Shown here one piece after another: positions 42,785 through 51,486 of a stretch of DNA of 64,000 bases. A program made the position numbers and the translations under genes. The notes below the pieces were generated by a model, which did not search any database, was not told where the DNA came from, and was given only the letters and a program-made list of their open reading frames with translations. The DNA comes from Bacteroidales bacterium (GTDB taxonomy: Bacteria > Bacteroidota > Bacteroidia > Bacteroidales > UBA932), in assembly GCA_022648685.1 (NCBI GenBank), contig JALCMW010000001.1, forward strand, positions 1 to 64,000, given 5' to 3'. Positions within the stretch are counted from its first letter, which is position 1. Every line of letters starts with the position of its first letter.

Positions 42785-43825
42785 ATGCCATCAGCAATAG
42801 CACGCGGACAAATTACGATCGTCGACCTGAACGACGGCAAGTCCATCAACCTCTTTCTGAGTGCCAATAAACCTGCCACTCAGATCTTCAACAAGGAGAA
42901 CAGCTCCTATACCCCTAATTACCCGACATCGCCCTATCTGGTCATCACGCCTGAGGTGTATGTCTCCGGTTCTGCGACCAATCAGGTGGCACAGCTTCTG
43001 GGTACACCCACGTGGAAGATCAACGGCTCCACATCTCTGTCTTCATTCGGAGCAACAGCGGCAACAACCTCTCCCTATGCCCTGACCATCAAGCAGAACC
43101 TAACGTCCGTCACCCAGCTCTCGATAGAATGTACGGTCGTCTATGTCGATCCGGAAACTTCGGCACAGACAACAGCCAAGGCGCTTTTCACAGTGACTAA
43201 AGTTGAGAACACCGGTCAGCAGATACGCGCCGTCTGCTATGCACCTAACGGATCAGTCTTCAAGAACGGCATAACCGGAAACCTCACCGCTCACTGTGAC
43301 CTCTGGCGAGGCTCGACCATTGACAATACGAACGTGACTTACACATGGTACCGTCTGGTCAGTGGCTCATGGACAAAACTCATCGCCTCCAACACCTACG
43401 GCATCACCGGATGCACAACCAACGAGATAACGATTCCTTCGTCAGCGGTCCTAAACATCGACAGCTTCAAGTGTGTAGTGAAAGACACCGACACTGCGTC
43501 TGGCACCTACCAAAGTGAGGTCTATGACCTGATAACCTTTGCCGACATGACCGATCCTTATACGGTGGAGATTCAGGCGCCGGCAGGAACCACGCTCACT
43601 GCCGGAATAACATCAACAACCCTTACGGTCAATGTCTGGCAGAACGGAGCCGCACTTGCGGATGCCTTCTTTACCGATGCAACGATCACTTGGCGTAAGT
43701 TCAATAAACTCGGTGTTCAGGATACCTCGTGGGGCACATCGGGAGTTAAGACAGGCCGGTCAATAACAGTGACAAGAAGTGAAATATCAGTGGCTGCGAC
43801 ATTCACTGTCGAAATTAGCAAGTAA
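42785..43825 (+). CDS. Beta-rich virion protein with Ig-like repeats
   Basis: 346 residues. N-terminal AIARGQITIVDLNDGKSINLFL, then at least two Ig-like modules with similar layout (IRAVCYAPNGSVFKNGITGN...AHCDLWRG and VEIQAPAGTTLTAGITSTTL). The first ten residues (IARGQITI) recur at the start of the next gene, so the two share an attachment peptide. Likely tail fibre or decoration. Confidence 0.6.
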   Translation: MPSAIARGQITIVDLNDGKSINLFLSANKPATQIFNKENSSYTPNYPTSPYLVITPEVYVSGSATNQVAQLLGTPTWKINGSTSLSSFGATAATTSPYALTIKQNLTSVTQLSIECTVVYVDPETSAQTTAKALFTVTKVENTGQQIRAVCYAPNGSVFKNGITGNLTAHCDLWRGSTIDNTNVTYTWYRLVSGSWTKLIASNTYGITGCTTNEITIPSSAVLNIDSFKCVVKDTDTASGTYQSEVYDLITFADMTDPYTVEIQAPAGTTLTAGITSTTLTVNVWQNGAALADAFFTDATITWRKFNKLGVQDTSWGTSGVKTGRSITVTRSEISVAATFTVEISK

Positions 43826-43829
43826 GATT

Positions 43830-45440
43830 ATGGCTGTCATCGCACGAGGACAAATAACCGTCTGCACCGTCGAGAACGGAGCAGTAGGAGCTACCGGCCC
43901 AGCAGTAGTTTATCGCGGGACATTCTCGTCCTCCAGCATTTACTACAATAACTCCGCACGAAGGGATGTGGTGAAGTATGGCAGTTCGTTCTACATATTC
44001 AAAGGGACAAACGGAGCAGCTGCCGCTGCATGGAGCACATCTAGGTGGGAGAGCTTCGGAACTCAGTTCGACTCGGTAGCCACAACGCTCCTTCTGGCCG
44101 AGAATGCCAACATCGGTGGGTTCATCTTCCATGGAGGAAAACTCATCTCCCAGAGAGGGACAGTCAACGGCGTTGAGTCATCCGACTATACCAACGCCTC
44201 CTTTGTCCCGTACATCACCCTTGACGGCACAAACGGCACATCGGTAATACAGAACGGAGAGTTCTACGGAGGCGTGCGCACGATGTTCTATAATGTGAAC
44301 GAGCAGAACTGCACCTCACTTGGTAACGGCTATTTCAAAGTCTCTGAGAAACTCAATCTCTTCTGCGGCGGAGGATACAACCTACCGATGAATATTGTCT
44401 TGCCAAACGACACCTCCTTCATTGGTAAACGTGTGAACATCCACAATGCCGTCTATGCTCTCACGAAGTCTGCCCTGATGTTCGAGAACTCTACTATCGT
44501 GCGAGTGGAGAATAACGGGTGGATCTATTATCAGCCATTCATCGGATCTCAGGGCGATGTATCAATGAACTCATACATCAACTGCACCCAGACCATAGAG
44601 TATTTAGCCGGAACGCTCACCTTTCTCTGCGTCCCCACCGGAGGAAATAATGTGAGCTGGATATGTCTCAATTACCCATCCTCTTCAAGCGGGTCGTCTG
44701 GTGGCAGCAGCTCCTCATCTGGAGATGTCACAGCCTCAGGGACACTCTCGACGGATTACATTCTGCTTGGTGCCGGCTCAAAATCGGTCAAGGCCTCATC
44801 AGTAAAGGTGCAGACATCTCTTTCGAACTCGAATTACTTTTTGCCGACGGGTGCGGCAGTCAAGAAATATGTCGACAACAGCATCACCACTGCTGTGAAC
44901 GGCATTTCCATTCCTGACTCAGTGACGCTTCCGGATCTGGCAGAATGGTATAACCTGAGAACGCAGAAAGATGAGACCGGAAAGCTGTACACCATTATCG
45001 AGAACCCAATCACTGCGATTTACAGTAACTCATCAAAGTATCGTTTGGCGCTTCTCAAATACCGAAAACGCCATTACAATGGCAAAGGATGGAATATGCC
45101 GATGTTTATGTACGAGCTCTTCAATCAAGGCAAGGCTCGAAGGATGCCTCCATGCGCCATAGCGGAGATAGACTCTTGGTGGCCGGTCAGCAACAACAAG
45201 ACACCTTGGTTCCAGCGCAGCAATCACTCCCTTGCTAGCGTAATATCGCTCACTGAGAGTGCCATATCCGGACGATGCTTCTGGAGGAATGTGACAAATA
45301 AGAAAATGAAGATTGGCGTGGCTCTCTACAAGAAAATGGCAGTCGGGCGCATAGGCTGGCAGCGCATCTCCAACATCGCATACATTGAGCTCTACAAAAC
45401 AAATTCATCACTTAAATACCATCTCAAAGTAGTGGAATAA
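43830..45440 (+). CDS. Tail fibre-like protein
   Basis: 536 residues from ATG 43830, 4 nt after the previous stop; the frame continues upstream only as overlap. Starts [28 protein letters not shown]: the shared attachment peptide followed by a collagen-like GATGPA. A Ser/Gly linker ([14 protein letters not shown]) near residue 292 separates an N-terminal shaft from a C-terminal domain. Last gene of the late operon; probably receptor-binding. Confidence 0.68.
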   Translation: MAVIARGQITVCTVENGAVGATGPAVVYRGTFSSSSIYYNNSARRDVVKYGSSFYIFKGTNGAAAAAWSTSRWESFGTQFDSVATTLLLAENANIGGFIFHGGKLISQRGTVNGVESSDYTNASFVPYITLDGTNGTSVIQNGEFYGGVRTMFYNVNEQNCTSLGNGYFKVSEKLNLFCGGGYNLPMNIVLPNDTSFIGKRVNIHNAVYALTKSALMFENSTIVRVENNGWIYYQPFIGSQGDVSMNSYINCTQTIEYLAGTLTFLCVPTGGNNVSWICLNYPSSSSGSSGGSSSSSGDVTASGTLSTDYILLGAGSKSVKASSVKVQTSLSNSNYFLPTGAAVKKYVDNSITTAVNGISIPDSVTLPDLAEWYNLRTQKDETGKLYTIIENPITAIYSNSSKYRLALLKYRKRHYNGKGWNMPMFMYELFNQGKARRMPPCAIAEIDSWWPVSNNKTPWFQRSNHSLASVISLTESAISGRCFWRNVTNKKMKIGVALYKKMAVGRIGWQRISNIAYIELYKTNSSLKYHLKVVE

Positions 45441-45597
45441 AGACATACACAAGAAAAGGCAGTTTCTTGGGAACGAAGCTACATTACGACTCGGCTGCGA
45501 GCGGTTTGATTTCGGATCCTCCATGGGAACGAAAATATCTCGGTCCAGCTGCCTTTTTCTTTTTCAGACAATATCAATAAAATCATACAAATCAATC
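45441..45597 (+). terminator. Late-operon terminator with a large structured interior, upstream of metK
   Basis: AAAGGCAG (45455-45462) pairs with CTGCCTTT (45549-45556), followed by TTCTTTTTC: a terminator-like closing stem with an 86-nt interior. Inside are a CTCG/CGAG hairpin near 45495, a GGATC/GGTCC pairing, and two copies of GGGAACGAA. This could be a plain terminator, or a leader RNA that controls metK. It does not match a SAM riboswitch that I can recognise. Confidence 0.5.
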
Positions 45598-46857
45598 ATG
45601 AGTAAACATTTATTCACTTCAGAGAGCGTCTCGGCCGGTCATCCCGACAAAGTGGCCGATCAGATATCAGACGCCATACTAGATGCCTACCTTAGGCGTG
45701 ATCCACAGAGCAGGGTGGCCTGCGAGGTGCTCTGCACCAGAGGACTGGTAGTCATCAGCGGGGAGATCACTTCTCGCGCACATGTCAATGTGGAGAACGT
45801 GGCAAGGGCAGTAATACGAGATATCGGTTACATTGATACTGAGGCCGGTTTCGACTCTCAGTCGTGCGGTGTCATATCGACCGTTCATGGTCAGTCTCCG
45901 GACATATCAAGAGGCGTCATTCGTGATTCAGGCGAAGAACAGGGTGCAGGCGATCAGGGTATCATGTTCGGCTATGCTACCAACGAAACACCGGAGCTTA
46001 TACCTCTGCCAATCTACTTAAGCAACCAACTGCTGCTTGTACTGGATGCCATACGAACGCATCAACCCTCCCAAATGCCTTATCTGCTTCCTGATGCCAA
46101 GAGTCAGTTTACCATTCAGTACGATGGAAGGAAGGCTCTTCGAGTAGAGACTATAGTTCTCTCCACTCAGCACAAAGAGTTCCTCTCGGACGATGAACAG
46201 ATGCATGAGAAGATCGAAAAAGATGTTCGCGAGATAGTTATTCCACTTCTTATTCAGTCTTTGCCAAAGGATCTGGTCGATCTATTTGCCAAAGGATATG
46301 ACCTTCTAGTCAATCCTACGGGCAAGTTCGTCATTGGTGGACCTGCCGGAGATACAGGTCTTACGGGGCGAAAGATTATCGTTGACACCTACGGCGGAAG
46401 GGCCTGTCATGGTGGAGGAGCATTCAGTGGCAAGGATCCGTCTAAAGTTGACCGAAGCGCTGCCTATGCTGCTCGTTACATAGCAAAGAACCTCGTGGCG
46501 GCAGGCATTGCTGATGAGGTGCAGATACAGATTGGATACGCAATTGGAGTGGCTCAGCCGGTAAGTATCTATGTCGATACCTTCGGGACAGCGCACAATG
46601 AACTCAGCGACGAGAGAATTGCCTCAGCGGTGCGGGATCTATTTGACCTCAGGCCCAGCAGGATAATTGAAAAGTTCGCTCTGAAGAATCCTATCTATGA
46701 GGTCACAGCAGCCTATGGCCATTTTGGGAAGAAGCCATTCAAGAGGAACGAGGCCTTTTACGACATAAACGGCAATCTCTATTCTGGGGAAGTACAGTAC
46801 TTCGGCTGGGAAAAGCTCGATGCTGTGGAAAAGATTCAGAAGGTTCTTTTGGCATAA
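45598..46857 (+). CDS. metK: S-adenosylmethionine synthetase, phage-encoded
   Basis: 419 residues from ATG 45598. Complete Met[21 protein letters not shown] (ATP-binding His), then [36 protein letters not shown] and [19 protein letters not shown]. It makes SAM from methionine and ATP in the cytoplasm. All usual catalytic motifs are present, so it should be active. It lies inside the element, between the last fibre gene and the integrase, on the late strand. Three adenine methylases of the element would use SAM; a supply role, or replacement for host MetK, is inferred. Confidence 0.93.
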   Translation: MSKHLFTSESVSAGHPDKVADQISDAILDAYLRRDPQSRVACEVLCTRGLVVISGEITSRAHVNVENVARAVIRDIGYIDTEAGFDSQSCGVISTVHGQSPDISRGVIRDSGEEQGAGDQGIMFGYATNETPELIPLPIYLSNQLLLVLDAIRTHQPSQMPYLLPDAKSQFTIQYDGRKALRVETIVLSTQHKEFLSDDEQMHEKIEKDVREIVIPLLIQSLPKDLVDLFAKGYDLLVNPTGKFVIGGPAGDTGLTGRKIIVDTYGGRACHGGGAFSGKDPSKVDRSAAYAARYIAKNLVAAGIADEVQIQIGYAIGVAQPVSIYVDTFGTAHNELSDERIASAVRDLFDLRPSRIIEKFALKNPIYEVTAAYGHFGKKPFKRNEAFYDINGNLYSGEVQYFGWEKLDAVEKIQKVLLA

Positions 46858-46959
46858 TTCAAGCGTAGATTCCGTATTAGCGAAACGGGCGGCTACCATT
46901 AAGGCAGTCGTCCGTTTCTGTTCGGTTTCTTGGGGGCTGTTGGGGCTTGTGCCGAGCTT

Positions 46960-48300
46960 TTAACTCAATGCAGGAGCGATGCCCATCTGCTCTAGGTCTT
47001 GGGCACATTTGGCCTCACGTGCGGTTTTCAGTTCTTCTGACTTCGGCACTTGAGGAAGCGCGTGCTCCTTAGCGTCGAGCTTGGCCGCCAGAACAGCCAT
47101 ATCACCATTGACCTTCTGGTCAGTGATGCGCGCATAGATCTGTGTGGTCTTGATGTTCGTGTGACCGAGCATCTTGCTGACTGATTCAATGGGCACTCCG
47201 TTACCAAGAGTCACTGTCGTTGCGAAGGTATGTCTGGCCACATGGAAAGTGATCTCTTTATTGATTCCGCAGACTGCTGCAATCTCTTTCAGGTAGTCAT
47301 TGCACTTCTGGTTGCTTGGCACCGGCAGCACTTTGTTGCCCCTTGCCACTCCTTTATACTTCTCCATAATCATTAATGGCACTTCAAGCAGGCGAACATT
47401 GACCGGAACCTTGGTTTTGGTTCGATGAATGCTGATCCACTGATTGCCATCTGACCAAGTGATAATGTGGTCATAGGTGAGATTCTTGCAATCGATATAT
47501 GGCAGGCCGGTGTAGCAGCAGAAGATGAAGATATCTCGAATAATAGTCAGCCGGTCGGTGTCAAACTCGTGGGTGTAGATCTTCTCAATTTCGTCAGTCG
47601 TGAGGTAGCCCCTGTCTACCTTGTCGAGATGAAGATGCTGCAGTTTGAACGGGTCGCCAGTTACCCAGCCGTTATCCCTTGCCATCTTAAAGATAGAGGA
47701 GAAGCGGTGCAGGAACTTCACTGCGGTATTATTGTTTAGGCCTCCTTGGTCACGAAGATAGAGGTACAGTTTATCCAAGAAGCGCTTATCTATTGCAGCC
47801 AAAGGCATATCAGTGGTCTTGTACTCATATACCATATACTCGGCCACACGCTTCTTGCAAAGCTGGTAACGAAAAAATGCCTCTTTGCCATAGTCTTGCG
47901 TAAGCACCAAGCGTTCATAATCCTTCAAAAAAGTATCGAACAGGTCACATATGCTCTGACTCCGCTCATCAAGGCTCAACAGCGATGACTTGAGCTGATG
48001 CGCCGAAACGACGTCGCCTCGATAGATTGTCTCGTTGTACCTGCGTTTAATGGTATCTTTGAAATCTTCAAGCGTATTGTTTATGTTCTTCTCGTCTCTG
48101 GTGAGTCCGAGAGTGCAATGGTTCTCCGCATCCCAGTGTTTAGGATAAGCACTGAGTTTTGTCGAGAAATGGACCATCTTGCCGTTGACGGTGATTCTGG
48201 CCATGATTGGCGCTGTGCCATCGGCTTTAAGTTTACCCTTCTGGATCACGAAGATGATCGAGAATGTGCTTTGTTGAGATTGAGTCTGACTTTCTTTCAT
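46960..48300 (-). CDS. int: Element integrase (IntDOT-like tyrosine recombinase)
   Basis: 446 residues from ATG 48300. N-terminal arm-binding domain (FSIIFVIQKGKLKADGTAPIMAR, with YPKHWDAENH), core-binding domain, and catalytic domain with Lys in RTKTKVPV, HVARHT (His, Arg), LGHTNIKTTQIYARI (His, Tyr nucleophile). The first arginine is missing: the box reads CYTGLPYIDCKNL, as in IntDOT-type Bacteroides integrases. It is the gene nearest the tRNA attachment site and reads away from it. Longer upstream starts would include AT-rich leader and are not favoured, because a promoter lies at 48349-48380. Confidence 0.9.
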   Translation of the reverse strand: MKESQTQSQQSTFSIIFVIQKGKLKADGTAPIMARITVNGKMVHFSTKLSAYPKHWDAENHCTLGLTRDEKNINNTLEDFKDTIKRRYNETIYRGDVVSAHQLKSSLLSLDERSQSICDLFDTFLKDYERLVLTQDYGKEAFFRYQLCKKRVAEYMVYEYKTTDMPLAAIDKRFLDKLYLYLRDQGGLNNNTAVKFLHRFSSIFKMARDNGWVTGDPFKLQHLHLDKVDRGYLTTDEIEKIYTHEFDTDRLTIIRDIFIFCCYTGLPYIDCKNLTYDHIITWSDGNQWISIHRTKTKVPVNVRLLEVPLMIMEKYKGVARGNKVLPVPSNQKCNDYLKEIAAVCGINKEITFHVARHTFATTVTLGNGVPIESVSKMLGHTNIKTTQIYARITDQKVNGDMAVLAAKLDAKEHALPQVPKSEELKTAREAKCAQDLEQMGIAPALS

Positions 48301-48348
48301 GTCTTTGTCTTTTTGGTTGCAAGCAAAAGACTCATCAATCTTCGCCTG

Positions 48349-48380
48349 CAAAATTAGTTTATAATCTTCTCTATGCCTAA
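48349..48380 (-). promoter_or_regulatory. int: Integrase promoter
   Basis: Minus-strand TAATTTTG at 48349-48356 with a T-rich -33 (TTTTTA) about 21 nt further upstream. It sets the transcription start near 48342, supporting the ATG at 48300. The arm-site cluster overlaps its upstream side, so integrase binding could repress it. Confidence 0.6.
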
Positions 48381-48409
48381 AAAGGAAGAAGACAATGAAA
48401 GACAGATTA

Positions 48410-48564
48410 GAGACACTTTTGAGACACAACAGAGACAAACCATAGTGGTTACGACCTTGTCTCTGAGTGGTTACGAATTTCTTACAAGACGTTGTCTTTT
48501 TTGGTCTCTATGTCCCTCATTCTGAACTATCTACAAAAGAGGGTAAGGAGAGACAAAAAGAGAC
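48410..48564. promoter_or_regulatory. Right-end integrase arm-site cluster (candidate)
   Basis: Seven GAGAC/GTCTC motifs lie at 48410, 48421, 48432, 48459, 48504, 48550 and 48560. The first three are spaced 11 bp, one helical turn. Two GGTTAC motifs lie 22 bp apart at 48447 and 48469. The left end carries the same motifs. Together they look like binding sites for the integrase arm domain and perhaps the excisionase. Confidence 0.65.
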
Positions 48565-48605
48565 ACAAGTTGCGGAGTGTCAAAGCAATAGACACGCATA
48601 TAAAT

Positions 48606-48638
48606 GAAAATAAGGCAGTTACAAAGTAACTACCTTAT
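48606..48638 (-). terminator. Element-supplied terminator for tRNA-Ser
   Basis: On the minus strand: ATAAGG, T, AGTTAC, TTT loop, GTAACT, G, CCTTAT then TTTTCA. It follows the tRNA by 8 nt. Its architecture (6 bp, single mismatch, 6 bp, 3-nt loop) is nearly identical to that of the displaced host terminator at 217-250, though the stem sequence differs. So the element restores both the tRNA end and its terminator. Confidence 0.8.
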
Positions 48639-48645
48639 CGTTTCT

Positions 48646-48658
48646 GCGGAGAGTGAGG
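48646..48658. repeat. attR: right 13-bp attachment repeat
   Basis: Identical to 256-268. It covers the discriminator position and 3' acceptor strand of tRNA-Ser, so integration leaves the tRNA complete on this side. The element between the two repeats is about 48.4 kb. Confidence 0.85.
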
Positions 48659-48731
48659 GATTCGAACCCCCGAACCCGTAAAGGTCAACAGTTTTCAAGA
48701 CTGCCGCCATCAACCACTCGGCCAACTCTCC
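48647..48731 (-). tRNA. tRNA-Ser (anticodon TGA)
   Basis: 85 nt without encoded CCA. Acceptor GGAGAGT pairs with ACTCTCC, discriminator G; the anticodon stem is GCAGT/ACTGT around CTTGAAA (anticodon TGA); there is a long variable arm and a GGTTCGAATCC T-arm. It reads serine UCN codons. The gene is the integration target and is intact because the element supplies the 3' end. Confidence 0.95.
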
Positions 48732-48893
48732 AATAATAAGGTTGTCTCCCGTATGGGAGTACAGCCTGAAAAAATGATTAGGGTTTAAACTCCGATGCGG
48801 AGAATAACCCCGTCCGTACGGTAAGTTTCCGGTCCGGACGCCTTTCATTCCAAAAAGGAGTGCAAATATAGTCATTTTCAGACTCACTGCAAA
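48732..48893 (-). promoter_or_regulatory. tRNA-Ser promoter and leader
   Basis: TTTG (48890-48893), 19 nt, TATATTTG (48863-48870) on the minus strand is an exact Bacteroidetes promoter. Transcription would start near 48857, 125 nt before the tRNA. The leader has small hairpins, for example CTCCC/GGGAG at 48738-48751 and CTCCG/CGGAG near 48800, which could be processing signals. No gene is convincing in it. Confidence 0.8.
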
Positions 48894-48918
48894 TTTTTTA
48901 TACCTTTTCGTTTGTAGC

Positions 48919-49090
48919 TGCTCACTGTCAGTTTATATGTGGATAGGCAAATCATCGCCATCACTTACTATCGGCTTATACGGGAAGGGGCACATAATCG
49001 CCATCACTTGCTGTCAGCTAATAAGTGGAGGGGCAGATCATCAGCATTATTCACTATCGGCTTATACATGGAAAGTCAGGGCAGGACAGG
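48919..49090. repeat. Degenerate 43-bp tandem repeat
   Basis: Four units of 43 bp at 48919, 48962, 49005 and 49048 share CACT(A/G)TC(A/G)GCTTATA, then GGGGCA, then ATCATCGCCAT. Units 2 and 3 are most alike; the fourth fades after its first half, and a partial fifth may reach 49150. The array lies in the gap between the tRNA promoter and the end of the export operon. Function unknown. Confidence 0.7.
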
Positions 49091-49139
49091 TAAGTGGCAA
49101 GGCAGGCCCGCTGGTGTACACTATCATTTCATTGTCGGT

Positions 49140-50204
49140 TTATGCCCGTTTTCGATAGGTCAAAACAGCAGAGAGACCAAAAAAGACCGCAAAAATGGTC
49201 AGGGCGGCAAACTGAATCCCCAGATCAGAGAAACCGCAACCGCGCTGATAGACACCTCGAAGTATCTCGATAAAATATTTCGGAGGAATGCATGCCGCTA
49301 TCGTCTGCGCCCAGCCAGGCATGGAACGCACCGGAGTGAACAGACCGCTCATAAGATTGAATATCAATATGAAGAAAAACATGACAAGCATGGACTGCTG
49401 CATGCTCTGTGAATAGTTCGAGATAATAAGACCGATGCTCGATATCCCTAGAATGAACACAAACGTCCCGGCCAAAATGACTATGAAACTTCCGGCAGGC
49501 AAATAGCCGTAGACCAGCCAGCCAAGAAGAAAGCAAATTGCAAGTACGACGAAGCCTATCAGCCAATAAGGAATAAGCTTGGCGAAAATGAACTGGAATT
49601 TACCTACGGGGGTCACGTTTATCTGTTCTATCGTCCCCTTCTCTTTTTCACTCACTATATTAAGAGCCGGCAGGAAACCGCAAAGCATCATGATGAGCAC
49701 GGCAAGAAATGCCGGGATCATGAACTGCCTGTAATTCAAGGTCGGATTATACATATTAAGGACAGACACATCCACACCGGCTCCGGTACCGGAAAGGATT
49801 CCGGCCATATAATTACCTCCCAGATAGCCTTTGGTTCCGTTCACCGCATTCACAGCTACAAGTATCTTGCATGATTTTCCTCTTCCGAGGCTATCGGCAT
49901 AACCTGACGGAATATCAAGCACCAGATCCGACAGCCCGTCATCGACATCTTCCAACGCATCGGCATACGACAAGGTCACCCTTCTGACGGAAAAATACTC
50001 CGAAGCATTGATTTTCTCTATAAGTCTGGAAGAAAGCGTGGATCTGTCCGAATCGGCAACCGTAACATTTACTCCCCTGATGTCCAAAGTAGCCACCCAT
50101 GGCATTACCAGCATGATCATGATCGGAAACACGATTATGAGCCGCGGCAGAAAAGAGTTGCGGAAAAACTGTTTGAATTCTTTTTCTATCAAATACTTGA
50201 GCAT
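49140..50204 (-). CDS. ABC-2 type transporter permease (YbhR/YhhJ-like)
   Basis: 354 residues. One N-terminal membrane segment (LIIVFPIMIMLVMPWV), a periplasmic domain (~30-170), then five membrane helices in the second half with the ABC-2 signature NIVSEKEKGTIEQINVTPV before them and IPPKYFIEILRGVYQRG after. It is a half-size permease for lipid or drug export, with the next permease as partner. Start at TAATG overlap with the preceding gene. Last gene of the seven-gene operon. Confidence 0.87.
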   Translation of the reverse strand: MLKYLIEKEFKQFFRNSFLPRLIIVFPIMIMLVMPWVATLDIRGVNVTVADSDRSTLSSRLIEKINASEYFSVRRVTLSYADALEDVDDGLSDLVLDIPSGYADSLGRGKSCKILVAVNAVNGTKGYLGGNYMAGILSGTGAGVDVSVLNMYNPTLNYRQFMIPAFLAVLIMMLCGFLPALNIVSEKEKGTIEQINVTPVGKFQFIFAKLIPYWLIGFVVLAICFLLGWLVYGYLPAGSFIVILAGTFVFILGISSIGLIISNYSQSMQQSMLVMFFFILIFNLMSGLFTPVRSMPGWAQTIAACIPPKYFIEILRGVYQRGCGFSDLGIQFAALTIFAVFFGLSAVLTYRKRA

Positions 50205-51484
50205 TATTCCAATCTGCTTTTCAAATTAAACAAGGCCACGGAGATGAGAAGGACAGCCATACCTGAAAGAATTCCCAGTTCGGGAAGAACCGCACTCAGC
50301 TGCTGCCCTTCCACCATAAGCTTACGCATGGCCGAAATATACCATCTGGCAGGTACGGTCATGGAAATCCATTGAAAGAAATGCGGTTCGCTTTCTATCG
50401 GAAAGATCATTCCGGAAAGCATGATGACCGGCAGAAGCAAAAGCATTGCGGAAGACAGCATAGCGGCAGCCTGTGTTTTCACCAAAGTGGAAATCAGCAT
50501 ACCCAAGGCAAGCGAAAGTATAATATAGACCATGGAAATGGCACAGGTCCAGAAAAGGCTTCCGGAGAGAGGCACGGCCAGAACGAATTTCGCAAGCAGA
50601 AGTATTACGGCCAGATTTATCGAAGATATGACAAAATAAGGAATCATCTTGGATATTATCACCGTAAGCGGTTTGACAGGTGAGACAAGAAGGACTTCCA
50701 TAGTACCGTTTTCTTTCTCTCTTACTATCGAGACTGAAGTCATCATGGCGCAAATGATTATCATAATCATACCCATGATTCCCGGGACGAAATTATATGA
50801 ACTTTGCATGCCCGGATTGTACATGAGCCTTATATCCGGAACCACATTACCCTCATGACCGATAGATGCTACGCCGGATGTTCCTGCCGGCGTCCCTCCA
50901 ATCATTCCGGAAGCAGTTCCGGACGACGCCACAGCTGACGTTCCTCTAACAGTTTCCTCAGGTGTAACGGCAGATGTTTCGAAAGATATTCCGGAAGTGA
51001 TTCCATAAGCGGCAACGGCTCCCTCTCCTGAAAAACAGGACATCAGGACGTTCTTAAGATACATCTGCTCTGTAACAGCCGTATTCGGATTTGAAGCATC
51101 GACAATAATCCGGACAGGGGAAGCGGAGAGTACGGATTTCCTTTCATGATTTGAAGAAAGGATTTTTCTGTCTAAGCCGGAAGGGAAACGAAGGATCATA
51201 TCTATCTTCCCAACTCTCATCATCTTCAATGCCTCATCCTGAGAATAAAAAGTCCCTGCAATCTTGAAATACGGATTGGCATCGATCTTTTCTTCAATCT
51301 TCCTTACTGTTTCTCCCATATCGGAAGTAACCACTGCAATATTTATCCCTTGTATCTCGACAGAGATGGCGAAACCGAACAGGATTATCTCGACTATGGG
51401 CATTATGATGAGGATGAGCATAGTCCTCTTGTCCCTCAAGATATGGAAGAACTCCTTTTTTACAAATGTCACTCTGCTTCCCAT
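50204..51484 (-). CDS. ABC-2 type transporter permease (YbhS-like)
   Basis: 426 residues from ATG 51484; a GTG 6 nt upstream overlaps the previous stop. Same plan as its neighbour: first helix LILIIMPIVEIILFGFAI, large periplasmic domain, then VREKENGTMEVLLVSPVKP and five helices, ending with WYISAMRKLMVEG. The periplasmic part holds a ~40-residue low-complexity Gly/Ser/Thr/Ala insert (residues ~165-205) that is unusual for the family. It likely forms the channel with the 354-aa permease. Confidence 0.87.
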   Translation of the reverse strand: MGSRVTFVKKEFFHILRDKRTMLILIIMPIVEIILFGFAISVEIQGINIAVVTSDMGETVRKIEEKIDANPYFKIAGTFYSQDEALKMMRVGKIDMILRFPSGLDRKILSSNHERKSVLSASPVRIIVDASNPNTAVTEQMYLKNVLMSCFSGEGAVAAYGITSGISFETSAVTPEETVRGTSAVASSGTASGMIGGTPAGTSGVASIGHEGNVVPDIRLMYNPGMQSSYNFVPGIMGMIMIIICAMMTSVSIVREKENGTMEVLLVSPVKPLTVIISKMIPYFVISSINLAVILLLAKFVLAVPLSGSLFWTCAISMVYIILSLALGMLISTLVKTQAAAMLSSAMLLLLPVIMLSGMIFPIESEPHFFQWISMTVPARWYISAMRKLMVEGQQLSAVLPELGILSGMAVLLISVALFNLKSRLE

Positions 51485-51486
51485 AA

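Noticed and set aside
35397..45440. Diversity-generating retroelement acting on fibre genes.
   Set aside because: No reverse transcriptase and no template/variable repeat pair seen.
45441..45597. SAM riboswitch before metK.
   Set aside because: I could not match SAM-I, SAM-II or other known consensus cores; kept only as an unassigned structure.
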